A DNA stretch of 64,000 nucleotides from DATASD01 sp035276765 (GTDB taxonomy: Bacteria; Patescibacteriota; Saccharimonadia; Saccharimonadales; UBA4665), in contig DATELH010000002.1 in the NCBI GenBank assembly GCA_035276765.1, forward strand, positions 868,001-932,000. The letters are read 5' to 3'. Positions 23,511 through 32,176 of this stretch are shown here, in pieces. A program made the translations under genes and the position numbers. The stretch's first letter is position 1; every line of letters starts with the position of its first letter. The notes beneath the pieces are model-generated. The model saw only the letters and a program-made list of their open reading frames with translations, was not told the DNA's origin and did no database searches.

Positions 23511-24215
23511 ATGACCGATCGCCAAAAGCAAATCCTGTGCGCCATCATCGAACAGTACGCCGAAGTAGCCGTGCCTGTGGGTTCGGTCACGCTTGCCAAA
23601 TTGTTCGGGGTGAGTTCGGCTACCATCCGCGCCGAAATGGCCGAATTGGAACGGTGCGGCTTCATTGCGCAGCCCCACACCAGTGCCGGTCGTGTTCCCA
23701 CCGACAAGGGCTATCGGTTTTATGTGAACACCTTGGCCGAAACTCAAGAAACACCGGTCGAACGCCGTGGTGAGCGCGCTCTGGCCGCCCGCGTGCAACA
23801 CGGCGGCATGCCAGAGCGTACTATCCGTAACGCCGTGGACACGCTGGTGGAGCTCACCCACAATCTGGGTCTGGCTACCATTGGCAACCAATTGTACATG
23901 AGCGGCTTGTCGAACCTCTTTGGCCAACCGGAATTTATGAATGGCGCCCAGGTGCAACAAGTGGCGCGCTTGCTCGACAACCTCGAGCCGTGGCTGCGCG
24001 AAGCCGCGCCAAACGAACCGCTCAGCGTCTACATTGGCCAAGAGAATCCCATCGGCCGCGCCGCCGGCTGCTCGCTTATTATTAGTCGGTTCCATAGTCC
24101 TTATAGCGACCGGAGTTACATCGGGGTGCTCGGGCCCACGCGTCAAAGTTACCGCGACGTAATGCAGCTCGTACGCCACGCCGGCCAATCCCTAGAAAAC
24201 GCATTATACGAATAA
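23511..24215 (+). CDS. hrcA: Heat-inducible repressor HrcA (short form)
   Basis: 234 residues against about 340 in Bacillus. The N-terminal winged helix is intact: RQKQILCAIIEQYAEVAVPVGS and VSSATIRAEMAELERCGFIAQPHTSAGRVPTDKGYRFYV. The middle is shortened, and the C-terminal GAF-like part remains (YIGVLGPTRQSYRDVMQLV). It represses heat-shock genes through CIRCE and its own gene carries one, giving autoregulation. First gene of hrcA-grpE. Confidence 0.93.
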   Translation: MTDRQKQILCAIIEQYAEVAVPVGSVTLAKLFGVSSATIRAEMAELERCGFIAQPHTSAGRVPTDKGYRFYVNTLAETQETPVERRGERALAARVQHGGMPERTIRNAVDTLVELTHNLGLATIGNQLYMSGLSNLFGQPEFMNGAQVQQVARLLDNLEPWLREAAPNEPLSVYIGQENPIGRAAGCSLIISRFHSPYSDRSYIGVLGPTRQSYRDVMQLVRHAGQSLENALYE

Positions 24216-24228
24216 AGGAAAGTAAGCC

Positions 24229-24726
24229 ATGCCAAAACCATCTGACGACCAAAAAGCAAAACCCTCGAAAACTGTAGACAACATGATGTTGCTCCAGCAA
24301 AAAGTCGACGAGCTCACCGCTGCCGTCCAGCGCGAACGTGCCGACGCCATCAACATGCGCCGCCGGCACGAAGAACAGGTGTTGAACCTGAAAAATACAG
24401 TCAAAGCTAACGTGGTACGCGAGCTGCTGCCAGTTATCGACAACTTTGAGCGCGCGCTCAAACACGTGCCCGCCGACCTCGCAGGCAACGATTACGTAAA
24501 GGGCGTCGAGGCTGTCGTAAAACAGTTTGAAAAAACGGTAACCGACCTCGGCGTAATCCGCATTAAAACCGTTGGCGAACCGTTCGACCCCCGTTGGCAC
24601 GAAGCGGTCGCCGTAGAAGATGGCGACGGTGGTACCGAAGAAATCATCAGCGAAGAGCTGCAATCCGGCTACCGCCTTGGCGACGAAGTCATTCGCCACG
24701 CCATGGTCAAAGTCACTATGCGCTAG
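24229..24726 (+). CDS. grpE: Nucleotide exchange factor GrpE
   Basis: 165 residues, AAAGGAA ribosome site. A long N-terminal coiled coil (LQQKVDELTAAVQRERADAINMRRRHEEQ) is followed by the beta domain with FDPRWHEAVAVE and SGYRLGDEVIRHAMVKV, the GrpE signature. It releases ADP from DnaK. It is 13 nt after hrcA. Confidence 0.96.
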   Translation: MPKPSDDQKAKPSKTVDNMMLLQQKVDELTAAVQRERADAINMRRRHEEQVLNLKNTVKANVVRELLPVIDNFERALKHVPADLAGNDYVKGVEAVVKQFEKTVTDLGVIRIKTVGEPFDPRWHEAVAVEDGDGGTEEIISEELQSGYRLGDEVIRHAMVKVTMR

Positions 24727-24778
24727 GCTTGCACCACCCCTAAAAGTTATGTAGCATACTTTTTAGGAAGGTATTGTT

Positions 24779-25525
24779 TTGAGCGCGGAAGCAAACGCAT
24801 ATCATCAAGCAGTACAACGCATCACCTGCGAAGGGTGTACCCTCAGAAAATTACCCGAAAGTTTTTGGCAGCAGTCCGAATTTGAGCCCGCCGAACTTTC
24901 CGAAGTTTTGAATAATGCCTTGCTTGCCTATGGCCAAGGCCGTGAATACACCTGGGACGAAGAAGAGCCTCTGCGGCTCGGTGCCCTTGCCGCCACCGTC
25001 GGTGACTTTTCCCGAAATGTTACGCCTATACCCGAATTTGAAGAGACGGAAAGCCCTGGTGAGTTACTGGGGAACGACGCAAATGAGCTCATATTTCGGG
25101 TGGTCACCAGCTTCGATGGCGACGGGCTCACTGTTGCCGATACGCCACTCGCAAGTATGCAGCCCGAAAGTCAGCAGGTTGTGGCGTGCCTTGGCAAAGT
25201 TTTGTCGGGCAAGTGCGGCGTTAAAGCGCGCTTGGCGCAGCCTGGTCAGCACACGGCTGCTGAGATGGCAATTGGTTTCGATGCGCTCGGGGATGACTTG
25301 AGCCTTGGCGCGGCTGTTCTGGAAACATACGCTCGCAATGCGGCTGCGTCCGACTTATGGAAGGTGGTGGAGGAGTTATTGCCGGGCATCGAAGCCTTGC
25401 TGGTAACGCGGGCAGATTTGATGGGCCAACCATGTGTGCTGCCAAATTTAACGCCGGAATCCGACCCCGGCGACATGCGTCAACTCCTTTTTACTGTCGC
25501 CGAGCACCTGCGCGCCAGCGAGTAA
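24779..25525 (+). CDS. Unknown protein in the chaperone cluster
   Basis: 248 residues from a TTG at 24779 preceded by GGAAGG. Acidic and helical, with CEGCTLRKLPESFW near the N-terminus and no recognised domain, signal or membrane segment. It lies between grpE and dnaK. The AT-rich gap before it may hold its own promoter. Function not inferred. Confidence 0.6.
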   Translation: MSAEANAYHQAVQRITCEGCTLRKLPESFWQQSEFEPAELSEVLNNALLAYGQGREYTWDEEEPLRLGALAATVGDFSRNVTPIPEFEETESPGELLGNDANELIFRVVTSFDGDGLTVADTPLASMQPESQQVVACLGKVLSGKCGVKARLAQPGQHTAAEMAIGFDALGDDLSLGAAVLETYARNAAASDLWKVVEELLPGIEALLVTRADLMGQPCVLPNLTPESDPGDMRQLLFTVAEHLRASE

Positions 25526-25541
25526 CTGCTATAATAAACAT

Positions 25542-25838
25542 ATGAATTATGGAAATCGATATTATGTGGCGCGCATAGCTTCGTGGGCGATGTTGGCACT
25601 GGCGGTGCTCGGGCTGCTATATACTGCTGCGGCCACGACTTTGGCGCGCATGGCGGGCATTGCGCTGTTGATTGTCGGGGTTATGGGTGGCATTGCCGGT
25701 GCTTTTGTGGCGATTCATAGCAAGGCCAAGCAGACTGCCCACGAAGACCGTATTGGTGCGGAATTGCTCGGCACCTTTGGCCAGGAATTGCGGCGTGGCC
25801 ACAACCAAAACCGCTCCCGAACAGCGCAGAGAAAGTAG
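25542..25838 (+). CDS. Small membrane protein, two helices
   Basis: 98 residues. Two hydrophobic segments (about 13-32 and 35-57, ASWAMLALAVLGLLYTAA and MAGIALLIVGVMGGIAGAF) are followed by a basic, soluble tail. TATAAT stands 6 nt before the ATG. The function is unknown; it sits just before dnaK. Confidence 0.65.
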   Translation: MNYGNRYYVARIASWAMLALAVLGLLYTAAATTLARMAGIALLIVGVMGGIAGAFVAIHSKAKQTAHEDRIGAELLGTFGQELRRGHNQNRSRTAQRK

Positions 25839-25839
25839 C

Positions 25840-25866
25840 TTGGCACTCTTGACTATTGAGTGCTAA
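25840..25866. promoter_or_regulatory. CIRCE operator of dnaK
   Basis: TTGGCACTC-N9-GAGTGCTAA. As at hrcA, the spacer holds the -35 (TTGACT, 25849-25854) and TATGCT follows at 17 nt (25872-25877). Confidence 0.93.
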
Positions 25867-25886
25867 TTTTTTATGCTAGAATTGTT

Positions 25887-25913
25887 TTAGCACTCAAATA
25901 TGCTTTTTGCTAA
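25887..25913. promoter_or_regulatory. Second, degenerate CIRCE before dnaK
   Basis: TTAGCACTC-N9-TTTTGCTAA: a perfect left arm and 6 of 9 matches in the right arm, downstream of the -10. It could strengthen repression or act as a roadblock. Confidence 0.55.
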
Positions 25914-25934
25914 CAATATTAAGGAGCAACACAT

Positions 25935-27851
25935 ATGGGAAAAATCATTGGCATTGACCTTGGGACGACGAACTCGGCAATGGCTGTCATGCAAAGCGGC
26001 AAGCCAGAAATTATTGCCAACAGCGAGGGGAACCGCACCACGCCGTCGGTGGTAGCTATTAACAAAAACGGTGAACGCCTGGTTGGCCAAGTTGCCCGCC
26101 GCCAGCAAGTCACCAACCCCAAAAATACGATTTACGAAGTGAAGCGCCTGATCGGCCGCCGCTGGGAAGACAAAGAAGTCCAGCGCGATCTCAAACTGAT
26201 GGGCTACGAAATGGTAAAAAGTGGCGCCGCCGTAAAGGTAAAAATGGGCGACAAAGAATACAGTCCGGAAGAAATCAGCGCCATGGTGCTGAGCAAGCTC
26301 AAGGCTGACGCTGAAAGCTTTTTGGGCGAGGGCGTAACCGAAGCGGTCATCACCGTGCCTGCCTACTTCGACGACTCGCAGCGCCAAGCCACCAAAGACG
26401 CTGGCAAGATCGCCGGTCTCGAAGTAAAGCGTATTATCAACGAACCAACCGCCGCAGCCTTGGCTTACGGCCTCGACAAGGGCGAAAAGAAAGACGAAAA
26501 AATCGCCGTATACGACCTCGGTGGCGGTACGTTTGACGTTTCTATTTTGGAGCTCGGCGACGGCGTGTTCGAAGTAAAATCTACCAACGGCGACACGCAC
26601 CTCGGTGGTGCCGACTTTGACCGCACCATCGTCAACTACTTTGTGGACGAGTTCAAAAAAGAGCACGGCATCGACCTCACCGACGACAAAGCTGCCATGC
26701 AGCGCCTGCGCGACGAAGCCGAAAAAGCCAAGATTGAGCTTTCGACCGCGCAAGAGGTTGATATTAACTTGCCGTTCTTGACCGCAGACGCTGAAGGGCC
26801 AAAGCACTTTGAACACAAGCTTACCCGTTCTAAGCTGGAGCAGCTCGTCGTTGAGCTGATCGACAAAACCGCTGCGCCGTGCGAAAAAGCGCTCAAAGAC
26901 GCCAAGCTCAAAGCCAGCGACATCAACGCCGTGGTTTTGGTAGGTGGCATGACGCGCATGCCGGCCGTCCAGGAAAAGGTTAAGAAAATCTTTGGCAAAG
27001 ACCCGATGAAGGGCGTGAACCCCGACGAGGTTGTAGCCGTGGGTGCTGCCATCCAGGGCGGCGTGCTGCAGGGTGATGTAAAAGACGTGCTGCTGCTCGA
27101 CGTGACTCCTTTGAGCCTGGGTATTGAGACCATGGGCGGCGTGATGACCAAGCTCATCGACCGTAACACCACCATCCCAACCTCTAAGTCCGAAGTGTTT
27201 TCGACCGCTGCCGACAACCAACCGCAAGTAGAAGTACATGTGCTTCAGGGCGAGCGCGAGATGGCCGAAGGCAACAAGTCGCTTGGACGCTTTATTCTCG
27301 ACGGAATCCCATCGGCGCCGCGTGGTGTGCCGCAAATCGAAGTTACCTTTAACATCGACGCCAACGGCATTTTGAATGTCACCGCCAAAGACAAAGGCTC
27401 GGGCAAGGAACAGTCTATTACTATTTCCGGCAGCGGCAACCTCGACAAAGATGCCGTGGAAAAAATGGCCAAAGAAGCCGAAGCGCACGCCGACGAAGAC
27501 AAGAAAAAGCGTGAAGCCGTAGAGGCCCGCAACGTGCTCGACAACAGCTTGTATCAGGCCGAAAAAATGTCCCGCGACTACAAAGACAAGCTCAGCGAAG
27601 AAGACTTAAAAACCTTGAGTGAAGCCGTGGAAGCCGCCAAAAAAGTTGCTGCCGACGAGAAAGCCGACAAAGACGTGCTCGAAGCTGCTGCCAAAGACTT
27701 GAATGATAAACTCATGCCAATTGGCGCCAAAATGTATGAACAGGCAAGCAAAGACGACGAGAAGGTCGAAGGCTTAGACGAAAAGCCGGACGACAAAGGC
27801 AAAAAAGACACCGTTGAAGGTGAAGTTGTCGACGACGATAAGGAAAAATAA
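25935..27851 (+). CDS. dnaK: Chaperone DnaK (Hsp70)
   Basis: 638 residues with AAGGAG before the ATG. GIDLGTTNSAMAV, AVITVPAYFDDSQRQATKDAG, IAVYDLGGGTFDVSILELG and VVLVGGMTRMPAVQ are the ATPase motifs; the substrate domain and lysine/aspartate-rich tail are complete. Works with DnaJ and GrpE from the same cluster. Controlled by one strong and one weak CIRCE. Confidence 0.98.
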   Translation: MGKIIGIDLGTTNSAMAVMQSGKPEIIANSEGNRTTPSVVAINKNGERLVGQVARRQQVTNPKNTIYEVKRLIGRRWEDKEVQRDLKLMGYEMVKSGAAVKVKMGDKEYSPEEISAMVLSKLKADAESFLGEGVTEAVITVPAYFDDSQRQATKDAGKIAGLEVKRIINEPTAAALAYGLDKGEKKDEKIAVYDLGGGTFDVSILELGDGVFEVKSTNGDTHLGGADFDRTIVNYFVDEFKKEHGIDLTDDKAAMQRLRDEAEKAKIELSTAQEVDINLPFLTADAEGPKHFEHKLTRSKLEQLVVELIDKTAAPCEKALKDAKLKASDINAVVLVGGMTRMPAVQEKVKKIFGKDPMKGVNPDEVVAVGAAIQGGVLQGDVKDVLLLDVTPLSLGIETMGGVMTKLIDRNTTIPTSKSEVFSTAADNQPQVEVHVLQGEREMAEGNKSLGRFILDGIPSAPRGVPQIEVTFNIDANGILNVTAKDKGSGKEQSITISGSGNLDKDAVEKMAKEAEAHADEDKKKREAVEARNVLDNSLYQAEKMSRDYKDKLSEEDLKTLSEAVEAAKKVAADEKADKDVLEAAAKDLNDKLMPIGAKMYEQASKDDEKVEGLDEKPDDKGKKDTVEGEVVDDDKEK

Positions 27852-27861
27852 GAGTTAGAAC

Positions 27862-28572
27862 ATGCCGAAGCACGAAGGATCAACAGCTTTTCTGGATAAG
27901 GTTGGGGGAATTGTTGAGGAATCCGGCTGGAGATACCATTCGTGGTGCCAAGGGGGAATAGATCGCCGGCAACGGCAGCTGAACCACCGGAAGCTGTCCT
28001 TTAGGCAAACTCTCGAAGCGATTGCGGCCCAGCGCAAACAAGTACCTCAAAATGAGCAGTACGCGCGCGCGACGCGCCTGATCGAGTTTGTTGGCGGCGT
28101 TGCCATGCAAGAAGGCGACGAAGAAAGTGCTATGGTTCTTGCACTTGTGCTTTCTGAATGTGCCGACAGTTTGCGCACGGGTGGTGATTTTACTAACCGG
28201 CCGGGCACCATCACGCCCACCGACCACCGGCACAAAGAAGGCCACTTCAAGCATCGGCCAAGCGATGCGCCAAGCAGCGATAAACAGGTTGTGCCGTATC
28301 GGTCTCAGACCACTGCGCTTATTCCTGCCAACCACTATGCGACCCCGGAAGCTTTCTTGCCGCCGACATTTCAGTCGTACGAGGATTTGGGAATTGCCTT
28401 GGCGCCCGATTCAATATGGGAACCACATCGCGGTGAGCTCGACTTGCCAAGCAACAATCCGGTAGCGACAGACCCAGAAGCGACTGATATTTTCCCGCCT
28501 ATCGGTAGCGCTCAGACGCTCATCATGTCGCCGGTGAGGCCACCTGAAGGTTGGGCGTACCCTCCGAAATAG
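27862..28572 (+). CDS. Unknown protein between dnaK and dnaJ
   Basis: 236 residues beginning 10 nt after dnaK, so cotranscribed. The N-terminal 110 residues look helical and folded (ATRLIEFVGGVAMQEGDEESAMVLALVLSECADSL); the C-terminal half is proline-rich and probably disordered. No domain recognised. It could be a chaperone client adaptor or an unrelated hitchhiker. Confidence 0.6.
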   Translation: MPKHEGSTAFLDKVGGIVEESGWRYHSWCQGGIDRRQRQLNHRKLSFRQTLEAIAAQRKQVPQNEQYARATRLIEFVGGVAMQEGDEESAMVLALVLSECADSLRTGGDFTNRPGTITPTDHRHKEGHFKHRPSDAPSSDKQVVPYRSQTTALIPANHYATPEAFLPPTFQSYEDLGIALAPDSIWEPHRGELDLPSNNPVATDPEATDIFPPIGSAQTLIMSPVRPPEGWAYPPK

Positions 28573-28598
28573 TTACTAATAGCGTAGAATAGGGTAAT

Positions 28599-29702
28599 AT
28601 GGCAAAACGAGATTATTACGAAGTATTGGGGATAGGCAAAAATGCCTCGCCCGACGAAATCAAGAAGGCATTTCGCCGGTTGGCTATTCAGCACCATCCT
28701 GACAAAGAGGGTGGCGACGAGACGAAGTTCAAGGAAATTAACGAAGCGTACGAGGTTTTAAAAGACCCTTCCAAGCGCCAGCGTTACGACCAGTTCGGTC
28801 ACGCTGGGGTGGGGGGCAGTGCGGCCAGCGACGGCAACCCGTTTGCCGGTTTTGGCGGCGCCGGCCAAAATGTAAACTTCGATTTTGGCGACCTGGGCTT
28901 GGGCGATATTTTTGAAAACTTTTTTGGTGGCCAGCGTGGCGGACCAAACCGCGGTCCCGCCCGCGGACGTGATGTAGAGGCGCGCATCGAAGTAACCTTT
29001 GAAGAAGCTGTGTTTGGCACTGAAAAAACAGTGCACCTCGACATCAATGACACTTGTGACCACTGTAAAGGCACCACAGCCGAGCCCGGCTTTGAGCTCA
29101 AAACCTGTGACACCTGCAAAGGAACCGGACAAGTCGTGCAGGTTATGCGCACCATCTTTGGGAATATCCAGCAAGCCTCGCCCTGCCCGACCTGCCACGG
29201 CAAAGGCAAGGTACCGGAAAAAGCTTGCTCGGTGTGCCACGGCAAGGGCACAGTGCGGAAGCGGCAGGACATTACGCTTAAAATTCCGGCCGGTATCGAT
29301 GATGGTGCGACGATCCGCTTGCGCGAGCACGGCGAGGCAATAGCCGGTGGCGCCAAGGGAGACCTGTATGTAAACGTCCGCGTAAAGGCCCACAAAAAAT
29401 TCACCCGCGAAAGCGATCTTATTTTGAGCGAAGAGCACGTTAGCATGGTGCAGGCAGCGCTCGGTACCGAGATCGACGTCGAAACCGTGGACGGTCCGGT
29501 GCGCATGAAAATTCCGGCCGGCACGCAAAGCGGCACCGACTTTAAGCTAAGCGGCCACGGCGTGCCGCACTTGCGAGGTGCTACTCGCGGCGCCCACATC
29601 GTGACCATTGTGGTCGACACGCCCACTAAGCTCAGCAAAAAACAGCGCGAGTTGCTGGAGTCGTTCGACAAACATGCGCACCGCGGATTGTTCGGGCTAT
29701 AA
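28599..29702 (+). CDS. dnaJ: Co-chaperone DnaJ
   Basis: 367 residues. The J domain (DYYEVLGIGKNASPDEIKKAF) carries HPD; a short G/F linker follows. Four zinc-ribbon repeats are visible: CDHCKGTT, CDTCKGTG, CPTCHGKG and CSVCHGKG, the first lacking the last glycine. The C-terminal domains are complete. TAGAAT stands 8 nt before the ATG. Stop and next start overlap (TAATG). Confidence 0.97.
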   Translation: MAKRDYYEVLGIGKNASPDEIKKAFRRLAIQHHPDKEGGDETKFKEINEAYEVLKDPSKRQRYDQFGHAGVGGSAASDGNPFAGFGGAGQNVNFDFGDLGLGDIFENFFGGQRGGPNRGPARGRDVEARIEVTFEEAVFGTEKTVHLDINDTCDHCKGTTAEPGFELKTCDTCKGTGQVVQVMRTIFGNIQQASPCPTCHGKGKVPEKACSVCHGKGTVRKRQDITLKIPAGIDDGATIRLREHGEAIAGGAKGDLYVNVRVKAHKKFTRESDLILSEEHVSMVQAALGTEIDVETVDGPVRMKIPAGTQSGTDFKLSGHGVPHLRGATRGAHIVTIVVDTPTKLSKKQRELLESFDKHAHRGLFGL

Positions 29703-30709
29703 TGTCTCGCACTTACAGCGTTACCCGCGAAAAAATGGTCGAAGAAGCCAAACGCCGCGGCTGGAGTATTGCCTACTTTGGCCCCGACGACTTCTTTTAT
29801 GAAATTATAACGACAGATGGTCGTCACTCCCTGTTCCGAGGGAGCTCGCCGCAAACTGCCCCATGGATTGGCGGATATATCTGCAAACACAAGCTGTATT
29901 CACTGGAATATCTTGAGCATATCGGCATTACGCCGCCGCCATTTTCATTATTCGCCGATGATGTTTCGGCCCAAAAATTTTTACAGGACCATAGCCGGAT
30001 TGTCGTCAAGCCAGAAAACTCGGAACAAAGCAAGGGTGTTACGGTGGATATTACTGACATGGCTGCGCTACGTGAGGCGGTAGCGACCGCCCGGGAATTT
30101 TCCAGCCAAATCATTTTGCAAAAGCAACTGGAGGGACAATTGTATCGGCTGCTGACAGTGGGCGGCACGTTTTGTGCTGCGGCTGTGCGAACCGCACCGT
30201 TCATTATTGGGGATGGCCAACGGACAATTCTGGCGCTGATCGACGAGAAAAACGGCCATCCACTGCGCGGCGAGGCAAGTACGTCGCCACTAAAGACGAT
30301 CAAAGTGACCGAGGTTGCGCTTTATTTGGCGAGCAAGGGGCAATCGCTTGAGGACATCCCGATGCTGGATGAGCAAGTAACGCTGGGTCCGATTGCTAGC
30401 GTTAGCGCTGGTGGCGAGGCTGCCGACATCACCGACCAAGTCCACCAGGATTATATCGACATTGCAGAACGTATCAGTCAGTCGCTCGGGCTGGTGACGT
30501 GCGGGTTTGACCTCATGGTGGCCGACATTTCTAAACCCCTAGAGGGTAGCTTCCCCATGCTCGAGATGAATTCAACGCCCGGCCTAAAAATCCATTACTA
30601 CCCAACGGCGGGCGGCCAACCGCGCAATGTAGCGGCCGCTATATTGGATGCAGCTTTCCCCGAACAGTTCGTTACCAGTGGTAATAGGCCGCAAAAAATG
30701 GTAAGGTAA
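29702..30709 (+). CDS. ATP-grasp ligase, cyanophycin synthetase/GshF-like
   Basis: 335 residues. KHKLYSLEYLEHIGITPPP begins the ATP-grasp fold; RIVVKPENSEQSKGVTVDI binds ATP; RLLTVGGTFCAAAVRTAPFIIGDGQRTILALIDEKN matches the CphA/GshAB segment; PMLEMNSTPGLKIHYYP holds the metal site. The family joins an amino acid to a carboxylate using ATP. Coupled to dnaJ by a 1-nt overlap, and followed by two further ATP-grasp genes. Confidence 0.83.
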   Translation: MSRTYSVTREKMVEEAKRRGWSIAYFGPDDFFYEIITTDGRHSLFRGSSPQTAPWIGGYICKHKLYSLEYLEHIGITPPPFSLFADDVSAQKFLQDHSRIVVKPENSEQSKGVTVDITDMAALREAVATAREFSSQIILQKQLEGQLYRLLTVGGTFCAAAVRTAPFIIGDGQRTILALIDEKNGHPLRGEASTSPLKTIKVTEVALYLASKGQSLEDIPMLDEQVTLGPIASVSAGGEAADITDQVHQDYIDIAERISQSLGLVTCGFDLMVADISKPLEGSFPMLEMNSTPGLKIHYYPTAGGQPRNVAAAILDAAFPEQFVTSGNRPQKMVR

Positions 30710-30761
30710 GCGAGTATTACTTTTGGACTTTAGGAGAAACAGTCGGTAAGGTGTGGTAAAT

Positions 30762-31691
30762 ATGGCAAAAGAAGCGCTCATTTTATTTAGCAAGGAGTCC
30801 GTGGAGCTCGGCGAAGCTGACGCCGAAAAATTGGCGCAGGTTTTGCGTGATGCCGCGGGCGCACAAGGGCTAGATCTTGCAGTCGCGTGGGCGTTTTACG
30901 ACGACCTTTTGCACATACTGTCTGCCGACGGTGCGAGTATTGTAGATGTCGTATCGGGACGGGACATTGCCGATTTCGATGTCGTATACCAGCGGCGCTG
31001 GGGGGCGGTTCCGGAGCAAGCTTTGGCCTGTGCGATTTATCTAAAAGGCAAAGGCGTTCGGAGTTTCGACCAAGAAACGAACCGTGCGGGCTCAAAAAAC
31101 AAGCTCACGCAGTACTGGCGGTTTTGGGAGGCTGGGTTGCCATTTCCGGTTACTGCCTTTGGCGGTTTTGGCCCGGCACGCGATGCTTTGCTGGCCAATC
31201 TCGATGTGCTGCCTTTTGGCTTCCCCTTGATTTTAAAAGGCGTAGACGCCACCCGCGGACAAGACAATTACTTGATACAGACGCACGAAGAGCTACGCCA
31301 AAAGCTCGCTGAACGCACCGATACTGATTTTTTGCTCCAAGAGTTTTTGCCAAACGACGGCGACTACCGGATTATTGTCGCTGGCGGCCAGCCGCGTTTT
31401 GCCATGTATCGTACGGCAGCCGCGGGTACGCACACTAATAATACTTCGCAAGGGGGCGAAGCGGCGTTGGTTGACATGCGCGACATCTCTAAAAATATTT
31501 TAGACGACGCCGTCACTGCAGCGGCCGCGTTCGGGCGGGATTTTGCAGGTGTAGACGTCGTTTTGCACAAAGATACCGGCGCCCATTACTTTTTTGAAGT
31601 CAACCGTTCGCCGCAAATCGAATCGGGTAAATTTGTTGAAGAAAAAGCCAAAGTGCTGGCACAATATTTGTATGACGAGGCAAGTGTGTAA
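30762..31691 (+). CDS. RimK-like ATP-grasp ligase
   Basis: 309 residues from the ATG at 30762 (AAGGTG ribosome site); a GTG at 30753 is possible. NKLTQYWRFWEAGLPFP, FPLILKGVDATRGQDNYLI, LQEFLPNDGDYRIIVAGG and FFEVNRSPQIESG follow RimK/LysX order. Probably an alpha-carboxylate amine ligase acting on a protein or peptide. Its stop overlaps the next ATG (TAATG). Confidence 0.83.
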   Translation: MAKEALILFSKESVELGEADAEKLAQVLRDAAGAQGLDLAVAWAFYDDLLHILSADGASIVDVVSGRDIADFDVVYQRRWGAVPEQALACAIYLKGKGVRSFDQETNRAGSKNKLTQYWRFWEAGLPFPVTAFGGFGPARDALLANLDVLPFGFPLILKGVDATRGQDNYLIQTHEELRQKLAERTDTDFLLQEFLPNDGDYRIIVAGGQPRFAMYRTAAAGTHTNNTSQGGEAALVDMRDISKNILDDAVTAAAAFGRDFAGVDVVLHKDTGAHYFFEVNRSPQIESGKFVEEKAKVLAQYLYDEASV

Positions 31692-32176
31692 TGGATGATC
31701 GCAAAAAGCTGCTGGGCGGCTCAACGTATGTGGACTTTCCAGAGCTCGGCTTGGCGGGCGTGCCGACTCGCATCGATACCGGCGCGCGGTTGTCTTCATT
31801 GTGGGCTTTGGTGGAGGAGCGGCCTGAGGGCGTGCTAAGCGTCACTTTTTTGGGGCCAGAAAACGCGCTTTATACCGGCAAAAAGTACGAATTTACAGAG
31901 TACGAGCAGATTGTCATCGCCAGCTCCATGGGGCACATGCAAAAGCGGTACAAAGTTAAATTGCTCGTAAAAATTAAGGGCAAAAAAATCCGGGCGCAGT
32001 TTACACTGGCCGATCGGTCCACGCAGGTGTATCCTGTGCTCATTGGCCGGAACGTCCTTCGTGGTAAGTTTATTGTCGACGTAAAAAAAGGCCATACACT
32101 GCTTGAGCAAGAGAAAAAACGCACCGCCGACTTGCAGACGCATCTTGAAGATCCAAAGAAGGAGAATGAATTATGA
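31691..32176 (+). CDS. RimB-like retropepsin (ATP-dependent zinc protease family)
   Basis: 161 residues. VPTRIDTGARLSSLWAL holds the aspartic protease DTGA motif, and VYPVLIGRNVLRGKFIVDV is the second family signature. Members sit next to rimK and in Pseudomonas RimB trims the glutamate tails that RimK adds to S6. Overlaps rimK by 4 nt, so the ligase and its antagonist are coupled. Confidence 0.82.
   Translation: MDDRKKLLGGSTYVDFPELGLAGVPTRIDTGARLSSLWALVEERPEGVLSVTFLGPENALYTGKKYEFTEYEQIVIASSMGHMQKRYKVKLLVKIKGKKIRAQFTLADRSTQVYPVLIGRNVLRGKFIVDVKKGHTLLEQEKKRTADLQTHLEDPKKENEL

Noticed and set aside
25887..27488. 533-codon minus-strand ORF
   Set aside because: It is the antisense shadow of dnaK, with no domain and no ribosome site.
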